Part shown: positions 1 to 9,061 of the stretch, piece by piece
Position numbering within the stretch: position 1 is the stretch's first letter
Layout of the letters: each line of letters begins with the position of its first letter
Source: Pseudomonas cichorii
GTDB lineage: Bacteria; Pseudomonadota; Gammaproteobacteria; Pseudomonadales; Pseudomonadaceae
NCBI RefSeq assembly: GCF_015471405.1
Contig: NZ_BLVZ01000011.1
Location: 62,001 to 126,000 of the forward strand
Reading direction: 5' to 3'
DNA: 64,000 nt
The notes under the pieces: model-generated
The model's input: the letters and a program-made list of their open reading frames with translations, nothing else
The model's database searches: none
What the model was told of the DNA's origin: nothing
Translations under genes and position numbers: made by a program

Positions 1-65
1 ACAAGCCTGGGCAACGCAATGGTGAGCCGCCTGAAGCAATCACAGCCAATGCCATCAAAATGACA

Positions 66-93
66 TTGCCACTCCAAAAACCAAGCCTATAAT
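66..93 (+). promoter_or_regulatory. Sigma-70-type promoter upstream of the lipoprotein operon
   Basis: A TTGCCA box (66-71) and a perfect TATAAT box (88-93) are separated by 16 bp. Transcription would start near position 100 and run into the lipoprotein genes from 221. No gene is recognisable in the first 220 bases. The match is seen in the sequence; activity is inferred. Confidence 0.6.
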
Positions 94-220
94 CGCCCGG
101 CTTTTTCCTGTTGATGGAAGAGACAAATACTCATGCAGCGCTTGTGCTGCTTGTCCAAATGGACTTACGTAGCCGCCTCCAAACCGTTTGGCCGGCTATC
201 GATTTCTGGAAATCATCACC

Positions 221-1615
221 ATGCCCTCCCGCTTCCTGACCGCACTAGCGCTGGTCGCCTCTGTCCACCTGGCAGGCTGCTCCGTCTTCCGTAGCTATGA
301 CTCGGAACTGAAGGAAACCAATCAGCAACTGGCCAGCGGCAATGTCGATGCAGCCCTCGGCACACTGGAAAAAAACAACAAAGGCGAAGACAAAGACCTG
401 CTCTATTACTTCGAGAAAGGTGAGTTGCTGCGCTCCAAAGGTGATTTCGCCGGTAGCCAGGCTGCCTGGCGTACAGCCGATCAGGTCGTGTTCAAGTGGG
501 AAGAATCGGTCAAGTTCGATACCGAAAAATACCTCGCCCAGTTCGGCAGCTTCCTGGTCAACGACAAGGTGCGTCGCTACGAAGGCTATGACTATGAAAA
601 GGTCATGCTGACCACCCAGATGGCACTCAATCTGCTGGGCCAGAACGATTTCGACGGTGCCCGTACCGAAATCAAGAAGACTCACGAGCGTGAAGCCGTG
701 ATTGCCGACCTGCGCGACAAGGAATACCTCAAGAGCGAGCAGGCAGCCGAAAACAAGGGCATGAAAACCCAGTTCAAGGATCTGAAAGGCTACCCTGTCG
801 AGTCACTGGACGCGCCAGAAGTCGTCGCCCTCAAGAACAGCTACCAGAGTGCGTTCAGTCATTATCTGGCCGGCTTTGTCTATGAAGCACTGGGGGAAAA
901 AGACCTGGCAGCACCGGGCTATCGCAAGGCGGCAGAACTGCGTCCGAACACCCCGCTGCTGGAAAAATCCCTGGCCGATCTTGACGCGGCCGCCAGCAAG
1001 GATGGCAACAGCGAAGTACTGATCGTGATCCAGAGCGGCTTTGCTCCGGCCCGCGACTCGGTGAGCATCCCGTTGCCGCTGCCGATCAGCGGCAATCTGG
1101 TCATTACGCCGCTATCGTTCCCGGTCATCAAACCGGACACCGGAACCCCGGTCTTCAACCAGATAACCCTGGACGGCCAGCCGCTCAACCTGACGCTGCT
1201 CAACAGCACCACTGACATGTCGCGACGCGCCCTGCGCGACGACATGCCGGGCATCATTCTGCGCACCACCCTTCGCGCCATTACCCGTGGTGTCGCGCAA
1301 AAGCAGATCAACGACGTCAACCCGCTGGCCGGGCTGGCAGTCGGTATCGCTTCGGCCATCACCGAAGGCGCCGACACCCGCACCTGGCGCACCTTGCCGG
1401 ACAACACTCTCGTGGCGCGACTGCGTCTGACTCAAGGCATGCATCAGGTCATACTGCCTGGCACGCTGGGCGGTACCCACTTGCAGGTCAAGGTCGATCA
1501 GCGCTATCAGGTCGTCACCCTGCGCGCCCTGGGCAATCAGGTATTCGCCAACAGCCTCGCGGCCCAGGTCACTCCGACGAATGTCCCGCAAGCCCTTGCT
1601 GTCAAACAACCCTGA
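221..1615 (+). CDS. COG3014-type outer-membrane lipoprotein with TPR-like repeats
   Basis: The 464-residue product starts at the ATG at 221, which places a lipoprotein signal directly at the N terminus (hydrophobic stretch, then LAGC with the lipidated Cys at residue 20). The following Ser favours outer-membrane sorting. An in-frame TTG at 188 would put 11 extra residues before the signal and is unlikely. Residues 30-270 look alpha-helical and TPR-like; the C-terminal half is beta-rich. It belongs to an uncharacterised family (COG3014) that I know as a neighbour of YcfL and LpoB genes. It is the first gene of a four-gene operon, and the next gene starts 13 bp after it. A role in cell-envelope or peptidoglycan assembly is inferred only from this context. 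Confidence 0.8.
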   Translation: MPSRFLTALALVASVHLAGCSVFRSYDSELKETNQQLASGNVDAALGTLEKNNKGEDKDLLYYFEKGELLRSKGDFAGSQAAWRTADQVVFKWEESVKFDTEKYLAQFGSFLVNDKVRRYEGYDYEKVMLTTQMALNLLGQNDFDGARTEIKKTHEREAVIADLRDKEYLKSEQAAENKGMKTQFKDLKGYPVESLDAPEVVALKNSYQSAFSHYLAGFVYEALGEKDLAAPGYRKAAELRPNTPLLEKSLADLDAAASKDGNSEVLIVIQSGFAPARDSVSIPLPLPISGNLVITPLSFPVIKPDTGTPVFNQITLDGQPLNLTLLNSTTDMSRRALRDDMPGIILRTTLRAITRGVAQKQINDVNPLAGLAVGIASAITEGADTRTWRTLPDNTLVARLRLTQGMHQVILPGTLGGTHLQVKVDQRYQVVTLRALGNQVFANSLAAQVTPTNVPQALAVKQP

Positions 1616-1628
1616 ACGGAGATACCCC

Positions 1629-2000
1629 ATGCGTATCAAGATTTTCGGCGCGCTGGCGCTGGCCCTGCTAGCAGGCTGCGCAACCCCGCCACCTCCCGCT
1701 CCGGGCAGCGCAGCCAGTAAAGTGGTGGCTCTGGGCGACATTAAAAGCATTGAAGTCGGTGCCATGCGCGTGGCTCGGGAAAATGGCTTCCTGACCGTCA
1801 AGGCTCAGTTGACCAACACCAGCAGCCGTAACAAGACGATGTATTACCGCTTCGCCTGGCTGGGTAACGATGGCTTTCCTGTGGCGGACGAAGAAGCCTG
1901 GAAAAGCCTGATGCTGTATGGCTCGCAAAGCACCACACTGCCGGCTATCGCTCCAAATCCGCGGGCAACCGATTTCCGCATTGAAATCAACACGCCTTGA
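1629..2000 (+). CDS. YcfL family (DUF1425) lipoprotein
   Basis: This 123-residue lipoprotein begins at the ATG at 1629, preceded by a GGAG ribosome-binding site. Its signal ends in LAGC (Cys at residue 17), followed by a proline-rich linker and a small beta-rich domain containing the family-typical stretch LTNTSSRNKTMYYRFAWLG. YcfL sits beside lpoB (ycfM) in enterobacteria as it does here, but its exact job is not known. A longer reading from 1581 would bury the signal peptide, so the shorter start is preferred. It lies in the operon 38 bp before the LpoB-like gene. Confidence 0.82.
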   Translation: MRIKIFGALALALLAGCATPPPPAPGSAASKVVALGDIKSIEVGAMRVARENGFLTVKAQLTNTSSRNKTMYYRFAWLGNDGFPVADEEAWKSLMLYGSQSTTLPAIAPNPRATDFRIEINTP

Positions 2001-2038
2001 TCCGCTCCCTATTTCGCTCAGATCAGAAGAGTCCACAC

Positions 2039-2629
2039 ATGCTGTTTACACGTATTTGCTCCATCGCCGTCCTGGCCGTTCTGGCCAGCGGTTGCGCCAA
2101 TAACTCTCCGGTTCTTGGCAGCAAGAACATCAGCTACGGAGACACCAAGGCTGTCGAAACAATTACCAATGAGTTCGGCTCCACCGACCTGCAAATGATT
2201 GCCGAGAGCATGACCCGCTCACTGGCACAGTCCGGCATCCTGCAAGGTCGTCCGGTGGTTCAGGTCTACGACGTGAAGAACAAGACCAGCGAGTACATCG
2301 ACACTCGCGAAATCACCACCTCCATCAAGACCCAACTGATGAAAAGTGGCGTAGCCCGTTTCGCCAGCGACAACACCGAAATGCAGAGCCAGGTCGATCA
2401 GCTCAAGCTGCAGAACCAGAGCGGCCTGTACAAGCAGAACACTGTCGCCAAGACCGGCAACATGATCGCGGCCAAATATCGCCTGGAAGGCTCGATCAGC
2501 TCCATCGTCAAGCGCAGCAACGATTACAAGGACGTCTTCTATAAATTCAGCCTGCAACTGATCGATGTCGAAAGCGGCCTGGCAGAGTGGATGGACGAGA
2601 AAGAAATCCGCAAGACCACGGAGCGTTAA
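2039..2629 (+). CDS. lpoB: LpoB-like penicillin-binding protein activator lipoprotein
   Basis: The 196-residue product has a lipoprotein signal (LASGC, Cys at residue 19) and an LpoB/CsgG-like domain containing YGDTKAVETITNEFGSTDL and a conserved MTRSLAQSG helix. In E. coli, LpoB is anchored in the outer membrane and reaches through the peptidoglycan to stimulate the transpeptidase and glycosyltransferase PBP1b. Pseudomonads are reported to use a different activator, LpoP, for PBP1b, so the partner of this protein is uncertain. The start at 2039 follows an AGAAGAG ribosome-binding site. The gene ends 3 bp before the next one. Confidence 0.8.
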   Translation: MLFTRICSIAVLAVLASGCANNSPVLGSKNISYGDTKAVETITNEFGSTDLQMIAESMTRSLAQSGILQGRPVVQVYDVKNKTSEYIDTREITTSIKTQLMKSGVARFASDNTEMQSQVDQLKLQNQSGLYKQNTVAKTGNMIAAKYRLEGSISSIVKRSNDYKDVFYKFSLQLIDVESGLAEWMDEKEIRKTTER

Positions 2630-2632
2630 GTG

Positions 2633-3370
2633 ATGCGTGCATGGATTGGCATTATCGGCCTGGCCTGCGCCTTCTCGGCGCAGGCGGCCCCAAAGATCGC
2701 AGTGACAGGTATGGCCTATCAGGAACGTGTGGAGCAATACATCCACACCGTTTCGGCACACAGCAACTCGAAAGCCACTTACTACAGCGAAAGCGGCTCG
2801 TCGAGCTATGAAGAGTACGAAGCCCGCACCAGCTACATCGAACAGAGCGAGTTGCAGAAATTCAGCGGCGACATCAAGGGCGAGATCCTGAAGTCCGGGC
2901 TGTTCCAGCTGGTGCAGGGCACGCCCTACAAGACCGGCTCGAAAGAGGATGTCTACGACGTCATAGCACGCATCAAGAGCGGCCACTTCAAAGGCGCGGA
3001 CTACGTATTGTTCGGCACATTGTCGGACATCGACTTCCGTCAGGACGTGGGCGAGATAGCCAACACCAACAGCTACTCGGCCATTATGGGCCTGACCGTA
3101 GTCGGTGATTTCAGCCTGATCAACACCCGTACCTATGAAATAACCTCGGCCTTTACCGCCATGGGCGAAAGCCAGGACACCAAGCTGGTCAACAGCCGGG
3201 ACGTCAAGATTTCCCTGAACCGGGGTCGTGTGGTGCGTGATGCCTCAAAATCGATTGGTGTCGATGTAGCGCGTCAGTTGCGTGAGCAATTGCGCGGTGA
3301 AGTGGAATACACCGGCCAGCCGATACAGCAGAACCTGCCGAGAGACGAAGCGCCACGTATTTTGCGTTAA
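2633..3370 (+). CDS. Exported CsgG/LpoB-fold protein, penicillin-binding protein activator family
   Basis: The 245-residue protein has a cleavable signal peptide (about residues 1-18, ending AQA) and no lipobox, unlike its three upstream neighbours. The mature part resembles the nucleotide-binding-like fold shared by LpoB and CsgG: a beta strand PKIAVTGMAY, a helix ending in KSGLFQLV, and a core strand ADYVLFGTLSDIDF. It is the last gene of the operon. Start choice lies between GTG at 2630 and ATG at 2633; the ATG is preferred. A role next to the LpoB-like lipoprotein is inferred from the fold and the tight spacing. Confidence 0.7.
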   Translation: MRAWIGIIGLACAFSAQAAPKIAVTGMAYQERVEQYIHTVSAHSNSKATYYSESGSSSYEEYEARTSYIEQSELQKFSGDIKGEILKSGLFQLVQGTPYKTGSKEDVYDVIARIKSGHFKGADYVLFGTLSDIDFRQDVGEIANTNSYSAIMGLTVVGDFSLINTRTYEITSAFTAMGESQDTKLVNSRDVKISLNRGRVVRDASKSIGVDVARQLREQLRGEVEYTGQPIQQNLPRDEAPRILR

Positions 3371-3384
3371 GGGCGGTAAGTGGA

Positions 3385-3489
3385 AAGCTGCAAGCCTCAA
3401 GCCTCAAGCCTCAAGCCTCAAGCCTTTGACTTGTAGCTTGTAGCTTGTAGCTTGTAGCTTGTAGCTTGTAGCTTGTAGCTTTCAGCTTG
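3385..3489. repeat. Two facing arrays of 7-bp tandem repeats
   Basis: Five exact copies of CAAGCCT (3391-3425) are followed by a 5-bp spacer and seven exact copies of TTGTAGC (3431-3479). The ends, AAGCTGCAAG and CTTGTAGCTT, are nearly complementary, so the stretch could fold into a long imperfect hairpin. It lies between the 3' ends of two convergent genes and may act as a transcription barrier. A related element lies at 29930-29987. Confidence 0.85.
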
Positions 3490-3495
3490 CTACTT

Positions 3496-4128
3496 TCAGG
3501 CCGTCCCGCGATGAAGCGTCGCCAGAAAGCCCGCCGCCCCTACAAACAGGCTGGCGAAGGTGCGGTTCAGGCGGCGTTGTTGTTTCGGCGTTTTCAGCAG
3601 GCGCAACACGCGGGAAGCAAGCCCGGTGTAACCGGCCATGACCACCGAATCCACAACAACCATGGTCACCGCGATGATCATGTACTGGGCCAGCAACGGT
3701 TCGGCAGGGTTGATGAACTGCGGCAAGATCGCCAGCATGAACACCAGTGCCTTGGGGTTGCTGATATTGACCAGAAAGCCACGAAACACCAGGCTCAGCG
3801 GCTGACCCACAGGACGAACCGTCGACTCATCGGACAAATCCCCAGGCAACGCCCGCCATTGCTTGATACCCAGGTAAACCAGATAGGCCACGCCAAACCA
3901 TTTGATCAGGTTGAATGCCAGCTCGGAGGCAGCCAATACGGCGCCCAGGCCCGCAGCGACAATCGCGATCTGCGCCACCAGTGCAATCTGCAGGCCCAGC
4001 GCATTCCAGTAGCCGCGCCAGAAACCGTATCGCAGGCCGCAGGACATCGACGCAATGGCGCCAGCCCCCGGAGACAGGCTGATAATCCAGCAAGCGGCAA
4101 AAAAAGCCAGCCACGTTTCAAGCGCCAT
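3496..4128 (-). CDS. LysE/RhtB family amino-acid exporter
   Basis: A 210-residue inner-membrane protein with about six hydrophobic segments and the family's N-terminal signature LSPGAGAIASMSCGLRYG, plus the conserved VNISNPKALVFML motif in the middle. Members export homoserine, homoserine lactones, threonine or other amino acids; the substrate cannot be read from the sequence. The start at 4128 (MALETW) is preferred over one four codons upstream because it begins directly before the first membrane helix. It stands alone on the minus strand downstream of the sulfur cluster. Confidence 0.85.
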   Translation of the reverse strand: MALETWLAFFAACWIISLSPGAGAIASMSCGLRYGFWRGYWNALGLQIALVAQIAIVAAGLGAVLAASELAFNLIKWFGVAYLVYLGIKQWRALPGDLSDESTVRPVGQPLSLVFRGFLVNISNPKALVFMLAILPQFINPAEPLLAQYMIIAVTMVVVDSVVMAGYTGLASRVLRLLKTPKQQRRLNRTFASLFVGAAGFLATLHRGTA

Positions 4129-4212
4129 CACACACCTCAAGCTAATCCGTCAGGCGCTAAATTAGTCTTTAGCGCATGAAGTAGCCAGAGAAAAACTTAG
4201 AAAAGCGCGTGC

Positions 4213-5664
4213 TCAGCGAGGACTGGCAGGGCGCGGCAGGTCCACCGCCGCGAAGCGCTCCCATTGTCGGGTGTCGATCACATCGGCAGTGTCCAGCAAC
4301 CAGCGCAATACCCGCATCGCAAGCTGCTGCTCAAGTGAGGCATAACGCGCCTGACCGGCCAGATTATGCTGCTCGTGGGGATCGCTGGGGCGATGATAAA
4401 GCTCGCCAGGCTCATACAGCCGCCATACGTAAGTCCATTCACGATTGCGCAGCGCAACGACCTTGCCCACCAGTTCCGGCCGATCATGCTGCAACTGGCT
4501 CTTGATGTCGTAAGGGAAAGGCCCGCGCTCCAGCAGGTCGGCCTCTTCGATACGAAAACCACCTTCACTGAATGCTTCATCACGATGCGTGGCCGCCGGA
4601 TCGTACAGACAGGCCGAGAAACTGCGTCCGAAGTGAGCATGCCCGGCACTCACTCCAGCCAGGTCCAATAGCGTCGGGAACACGTCGATCAGCTCAACCA
4701 GTGCATCGCTGCGCTCGCCGCCAGCAAGGCCGGGACCGGCAACGATCAGCGGCGTACGCACCAGACATTCATCAACACCTGCTGGCCATTTTTCCACCAG
4801 CCCGAAGTCCCCCAGATATTCGCCGTGATCGGAGAAAAAGGTGACAAATGTATTGTCGGCACCGGTACTGGCTTGCAGCCCGTCGAGCAGCCGTCCGACA
4901 TGGCTGTCGAGTCGCGAAATCATGCCGTAGTAGACCCCGCGAATCTCTCGCCACTGCTCCTCGGTCAGACGATCCCAGCCATGCCGCCGGGCGAGTTCGG
5001 CATAGAAGCCTGCTCGCGGGCCAGTGGCATGACGCGGCACCTCAACCGCTTCACGCGGGTATTGCGAAAACCAGGGTTGTTCCACGGCAAACGGCGGATG
5101 CGGAAAGATCAACGGGATATACAGCACCCAGGGTTTCGCGGGTGCGCCGTTCAGCCATTGCTCGGCAGTGCGGATCGTGGCCTCGTCAAAATCGACGACA
5201 TCGCCAGGACGCTCGCCACGATAGTGAGCACGGGCCATCTCATCACGTTCCTGACCGTGATTCTTGCCCATGAAATCGGCAAGGCTGCTCAGTGCCGGAT
5301 CGGCAAAACCGTGCTCGTCGAGTGACAGCTCGGCTGCTCCGGCAGCGAAGGTATCGCCCCGTGCGCCGGCATGGACCACGTGATAACCGCTTTCCTTGAA
5401 GCTGCGCAGAAAGTTGGGCTCCTGCTGGCCGAGCAGATACTGCAAGGAGCGATGGCCATTGACGTGGGGATAGCGCCCGGACAGAAACGACACCCGCGAC
5501 GGCGAACAGACGCTGTGCTGGGTGAACGCCTCGCTGAAGCGCACACCACGCCCGGCGAGACGATCCAGGTGCGGAGTCTGCACCGGGCTGCGCGGGTTGA
5601 AACCCGGCAGGCAATCGACCCGCAACTGGTCTGCGACTATGACGATAAAGTTCGGCAGGCTCAT
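4213..5664 (-). CDS. Cysteine-type sulfatase (formylglycine-dependent), cytoplasmic
   Basis: A 483-residue alkaline-phosphatase-superfamily sulfatase. The catalytic motif CSPSR places the formylglycine-forming Cys at residue 53; metal-binding residues include D12 (ADQ) and the FSDHGEYLGD motif (D279, H280), with a conserved Lys at 292. It would hydrolyse a sulfate ester to release sulfate, but the substrate is not evident. There is no signal peptide, so it should act in the cytoplasm. Its ATG overlaps the stop of the TonB receptor gene (ATGA), so the two are co-transcribed and the receptor probably imports the substrate. The enzyme that would convert Cys53 to formylglycine is not in this window. 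Confidence 0.88.
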   Translation of the reverse strand: MSLPNFIVIVADQLRVDCLPGFNPRSPVQTPHLDRLAGRGVRFSEAFTQHSVCSPSRVSFLSGRYPHVNGHRSLQYLLGQQEPNFLRSFKESGYHVVHAGARGDTFAAGAAELSLDEHGFADPALSSLADFMGKNHGQERDEMARAHYRGERPGDVVDFDEATIRTAEQWLNGAPAKPWVLYIPLIFPHPPFAVEQPWFSQYPREAVEVPRHATGPRAGFYAELARRHGWDRLTEEQWREIRGVYYGMISRLDSHVGRLLDGLQASTGADNTFVTFFSDHGEYLGDFGLVEKWPAGVDECLVRTPLIVAGPGLAGGERSDALVELIDVFPTLLDLAGVSAGHAHFGRSFSACLYDPAATHRDEAFSEGGFRIEEADLLERGPFPYDIKSQLQHDRPELVGKVVALRNREWTYVWRLYEPGELYHRPSDPHEQHNLAGQARYASLEQQLAMRVLRWLLDTADVIDTRQWERFAAVDLPRPASPR

Positions 5665-7862
5665 CAGAAATCCTTGCGCACCTGCACGCCAAAGTAACGC
5701 TCGTCATCACGCGGCACCATGCGGGTAATGCCGCCAGTACTGGACGTCAGCAACGTGGCATAGGAGCGGTCAGCCAGATTGCGGCCCAGCAAGGCCACGC
5801 GCCAGCCCTGGTTGTAATCGGCCAGTGCCACGCTGGCATTCCAGATGCCATAAGAGCCCTGGCGGGTGTCGAGGTTCTGATCGAGGCTGTACTGCACTTC
5901 GCTCTGCCAGCTGTAATCGCTGCTCAGCTCCAGATCCAGACCGTTCTGCAGAGGAATGCTGTAGTCGGCGCGCACGTAACTTTTCCAGTCAGGCGCAAAC
6001 GGCAAGGGCTTGCCGTTGACGTTGCAACTGGCCGCAGCCGCAGGCGGGCACTGGAAATCTTCGATGCGGGCCTGGGTATAAGCCAGCGCACCACTGAGTT
6101 TCAATTGCTGGGTGGCTTGCAGTGCCAGGTCCAGTTCAGCACCCTCGCTGCGAACGGAACCGGCATTGATCAGCCGAGTCACCGGCGAACCACCCACCTG
6201 GTCGAAAAAGTTGGCCTGATAGTTATCGAAATCACTACGGAATATCGCCAGGTTGGCGGTCAGGCGACGATCCAGCGCCGTGCTTTTCAGGCCGATCTCG
6301 TAGTTGTTCGAGGTTTCCGGATCAAGCGCCTCGGTGTCCAGATCGTACATCTGGAAATAGACGTTATAGGCCGGCCCTTTGTAGCCCCGCGAATAGGTGA
6401 CGTAACCCGTGAGGTTTTCGTTGAAGTCGTGTTGCAGGCCCAATCGACCAGATACCCCGCTATCGCTGTGTGAACCGGACGAAGCGAAAGAAGGACGCAT
6501 TGCCCGCAAGGTCAGCGGCGAAGTGGAAACCCGCTGGTGGTCGTACTCCACTTCGTCGCGAGTCAGGCGCAGGCCGATAATGGCACGCCAGTCATCCGTG
6601 AAATTCAAGGTGCTTTCGCCGAACAGCGCATAGCTGTCGTTGGTAGCGCTGAACTTGCCAGTGGCCGATTGCGCATTGCCCAGAGTGACCAGCCTCCTCA
6701 GATAGTCCTCTTTCGATTCGCCGTGATAGAGGTAGACCCCGGCGACATACTCGAAGAACTGCCCGGTGGGCGAAGCCAGCCGCAATTCCTGGCTGAACTG
6801 GTCGTAATCGACCTGACCGGTATCGTGCAATGCATCGACAGGCAGACCGGCGAGTCGGTCCTGATCCTGAGACTGATCGTTGTCCCAGCCGCGCCAGGCA
6901 GTGATCGACGTCAATGTATAAGCGCCCAGCGACCAGTCCAGTTGTGCCGACAGGCCTTTGTGGGTGTCCTCGGCATGAGTCCGGAAATCGTTCTGCACGT
7001 CGCGGTTGGTCGAGGTGGCCCGACCAGGTGCGAAGGATGTCGCGAAACTGCTGGTAGCCTGGTAAGGAACACCGTTTGGCACGGTATTCCTGGCTTCGGT
7101 GTAATCACCGATCAGGGTGACCCGCAGATTCTCGGAGGGGTCGAGCTGCAACTTGCCGCGCAGCCCTTTGGTACCGTAGCCATTGACGCTGTCGCCGTTG
7201 TAGTCGTTGCGTACATTGCCGTCGTAATCGGCCCACAAGGTACTCAGGGATGCCTTGACCGTATCGGTCAGCGCACCGCCCAGACCAAAGCGCAGGCGTT
7301 GTTCGTTGCCCTTGCCGAAAAACGAGTAATCGGCATAACCGCGTGTCTTTTCAGGGATGTCACGGCTGACCACGTTCAACACACCAGCCGAAGCGTTACG
7401 ACCGAACAGCGTGCCCTGAGGGCCACGCAGCACTTCGATGCGCTCCACTTCCATCAAGTCCAGGGTTGATTGACCGGGACGGCCATACACCACGCCATCG
7501 ATCACGGTCGATACGCTGGGTTCGACACCCGGCGAAGTGGAGATGGTGCCAACGCCGCGTACAAACAGCGAAGTGTCCTTGCTCGACGCCGCAGTCCGGA
7601 AATTGAGGGTCGGGACCTGCTGCACAATGCTCGCCACACTGTTGCGGTTTTCTCGTTCGAGTTGTTCGCCATCGACCACGGAGACCGCAACCGGCACTTT
7701 CTGCAGGCTCGACTCGCGGCGTGTGGCCGTAACCGTAACGGCTTTCAGAGCAGTATCGGCCTGTTCTGCCTCAGGCTGGCTGGAGGACGCCGCCTGTGCC
7801 GGAGAAAACAGCGGCAGCAAGGTCAGTGCTGCAAGTGGGAGCAGGGAAAAAGGAGGCTTCAT
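5664..7862 (-). CDS. TonB-dependent outer-membrane receptor of the sulfatase operon (SftP-like)
   Basis: The 732-residue protein has a signal peptide (about residues 1-24), a TonB-box region near residue 38 (TALKAVTVTATR), a plug domain (VPVAVSVVDGEQLE, then EVLRGPQGTLFGRNASAGVLNVVS) and a beta-barrel ending in an aromatic residue (VQVRKDF). It resembles xenosiderophore-type receptors, but translational coupling to a sulfatase points to uptake of a sulfated compound, like SftP of P. putida. It is divergent from a LysR gene across 236 bp (7863-8098), which probably holds both promoters. Substrate and regulation are inferred. Confidence 0.85.
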   Translation of the reverse strand: MKPPFSLLPLAALTLLPLFSPAQAASSSQPEAEQADTALKAVTVTATRRESSLQKVPVAVSVVDGEQLERENRNSVASIVQQVPTLNFRTAASSKDTSLFVRGVGTISTSPGVEPSVSTVIDGVVYGRPGQSTLDLMEVERIEVLRGPQGTLFGRNASAGVLNVVSRDIPEKTRGYADYSFFGKGNEQRLRFGLGGALTDTVKASLSTLWADYDGNVRNDYNGDSVNGYGTKGLRGKLQLDPSENLRVTLIGDYTEARNTVPNGVPYQATSSFATSFAPGRATSTNRDVQNDFRTHAEDTHKGLSAQLDWSLGAYTLTSITAWRGWDNDQSQDQDRLAGLPVDALHDTGQVDYDQFSQELRLASPTGQFFEYVAGVYLYHGESKEDYLRRLVTLGNAQSATGKFSATNDSYALFGESTLNFTDDWRAIIGLRLTRDEVEYDHQRVSTSPLTLRAMRPSFASSGSHSDSGVSGRLGLQHDFNENLTGYVTYSRGYKGPAYNVYFQMYDLDTEALDPETSNNYEIGLKSTALDRRLTANLAIFRSDFDNYQANFFDQVGGSPVTRLINAGSVRSEGAELDLALQATQQLKLSGALAYTQARIEDFQCPPAAAASCNVNGKPLPFAPDWKSYVRADYSIPLQNGLDLELSSDYSWQSEVQYSLDQNLDTRQGSYGIWNASVALADYNQGWRVALLGRNLADRSYATLLTSSTGGITRMVPRDDERYFGVQVRKDF

Positions 7863-8098
7863 TGTTAAGGCTCATGCTAAGGCGTCGGCGAAACCTCCTG
7901 GGTGGTGGTAGCGGAGCGTGTTGCCCGGACGCGGCTAAGGTTATGCGTTTTTGATCTTTCCGCCCTGGCTCAAGGCCACCGGATAATGCCGGCCTGCACG
8001 TTGGGCGGTAGCCAGCGATGCGGGGCTGTTGTAGCAAGAGGCATCGGCAGCGGGAAATTCATTAATCGCATCACAGGCATGACTCAAAGGTCTGACCC

Positions 8099-9058
8099 AT
8101 GGATTTACGCCAGCTTCGCCATTTCCTGGCCTTGGCCAACCACCTGAACTTCACCCGTGCAGCCGAAACCGCCTGCATCACTCAATCCGCTTTCAGCCGC
8201 AGCATTCAGGGGCTGGAAAACGAACTGGGTGGCCCGTTGGTAGAACGTGGCAGCCGTGGCGTGGTACTGACCGCCAAAGGCGAAGCATTGCGTGGACGTG
8301 CGACTCGCCTGCTGGCTGAGGCCAGTAACCTGCGTGACGAGATGGCCGCCGATGAGTCTTGCCCAGGCACCAGCCGCTTGAGTGTGGGGGTTGGCCCGCT
8401 GGTCTCGGCCCACCTGTTGCCTCAGGCACTGGCCAGCTTCGTCGGCGTGTTCCCGCAAACCGTCATGGAAGTGCGCGTGGACAAGCCGTCCAGCCTGCTG
8501 ACGATGCTCGATGAAGGGCTGATCAGTTTTCTGGTGGCAGACCTGCGGCATATGGATATCGACACCCGCTATCTGGCCAGACCATTGCGCTTCCGGCGTT
8601 TCGGGTTGTTCTGTCGGGCCGGCCACCCGCTACTCGGCCATCCCGCCCCACACTTCCGGCAACTGGTGGATTACCCCCGTGCAGCCGCCATGCTGCCGCT
8701 GGAGCTACGCGGTCTGCTTCAGGAGCAATGGGGTTCAAAAGGACCGGCGCTGAATCTGGAAACCCAGTACAACGACCTGCTGCCCAAACTGGTGGCGTCG
8801 TCCGACAGCATCGGTGTCGCACAACTGGAGGTCATAGAATCCCTGACCGCCTCGGGCGCGTTCCAGCGCCTGCGCTGCCTCGATGAGCCGCTGTTGCTGC
8901 GCGATGGCGGCGCCTGCTTTGTCATCGTGCAGCGCGCCGATCAGCCTTTGAGCAACGAAGCCCGCTGCATGATCGAAACGCTGCTGGATATCGACGACTC
9001 CGGCAGCAGCGCCGCAGCCCGGCCAACTTACGAAGTGGCGCGTCAACTGGCGCTGTAG
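8099..9058 (+). CDS. LysR family transcriptional regulator of the sulfur cluster (SftR-like)
   Basis: The 319-residue product has an N-terminal winged helix-turn-helix (MDLRQLRHFLALANHLNFTR, with ITQSAFSRSIQGLENELGG as recognition region) and a periplasmic-binding-type effector domain. It is divergent from the TonB receptor-sulfatase operon and convergent, 3 bp apart, with the binding-protein gene. LysR proteins usually control divergent neighbours, so sulfate-ester genes are the likely targets, as for SftR in P. putida. The effector is unknown. Start at the ATG with the usual N-terminal sequence of the family. Confidence 0.88.
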   Translation: MDLRQLRHFLALANHLNFTRAAETACITQSAFSRSIQGLENELGGPLVERGSRGVVLTAKGEALRGRATRLLAEASNLRDEMAADESCPGTSRLSVGVGPLVSAHLLPQALASFVGVFPQTVMEVRVDKPSSLLTMLDEGLISFLVADLRHMDIDTRYLARPLRFRRFGLFCRAGHPLLGHPAPHFRQLVDYPRAAAMLPLELRGLLQEQWGSKGPALNLETQYNDLLPKLVASSDSIGVAQLEVIESLTASGAFQRLRCLDEPLLLRDGGACFVIVQRADQPLSNEARCMIETLLDIDDSGSSAAARPTYEVARQLAL

Positions 9059-9061
9059 AAA

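Noticed and set aside
3385..3489. CRISPR array
   Set aside because: The 7-bp units are contiguous without spacers, and no cas genes are present.
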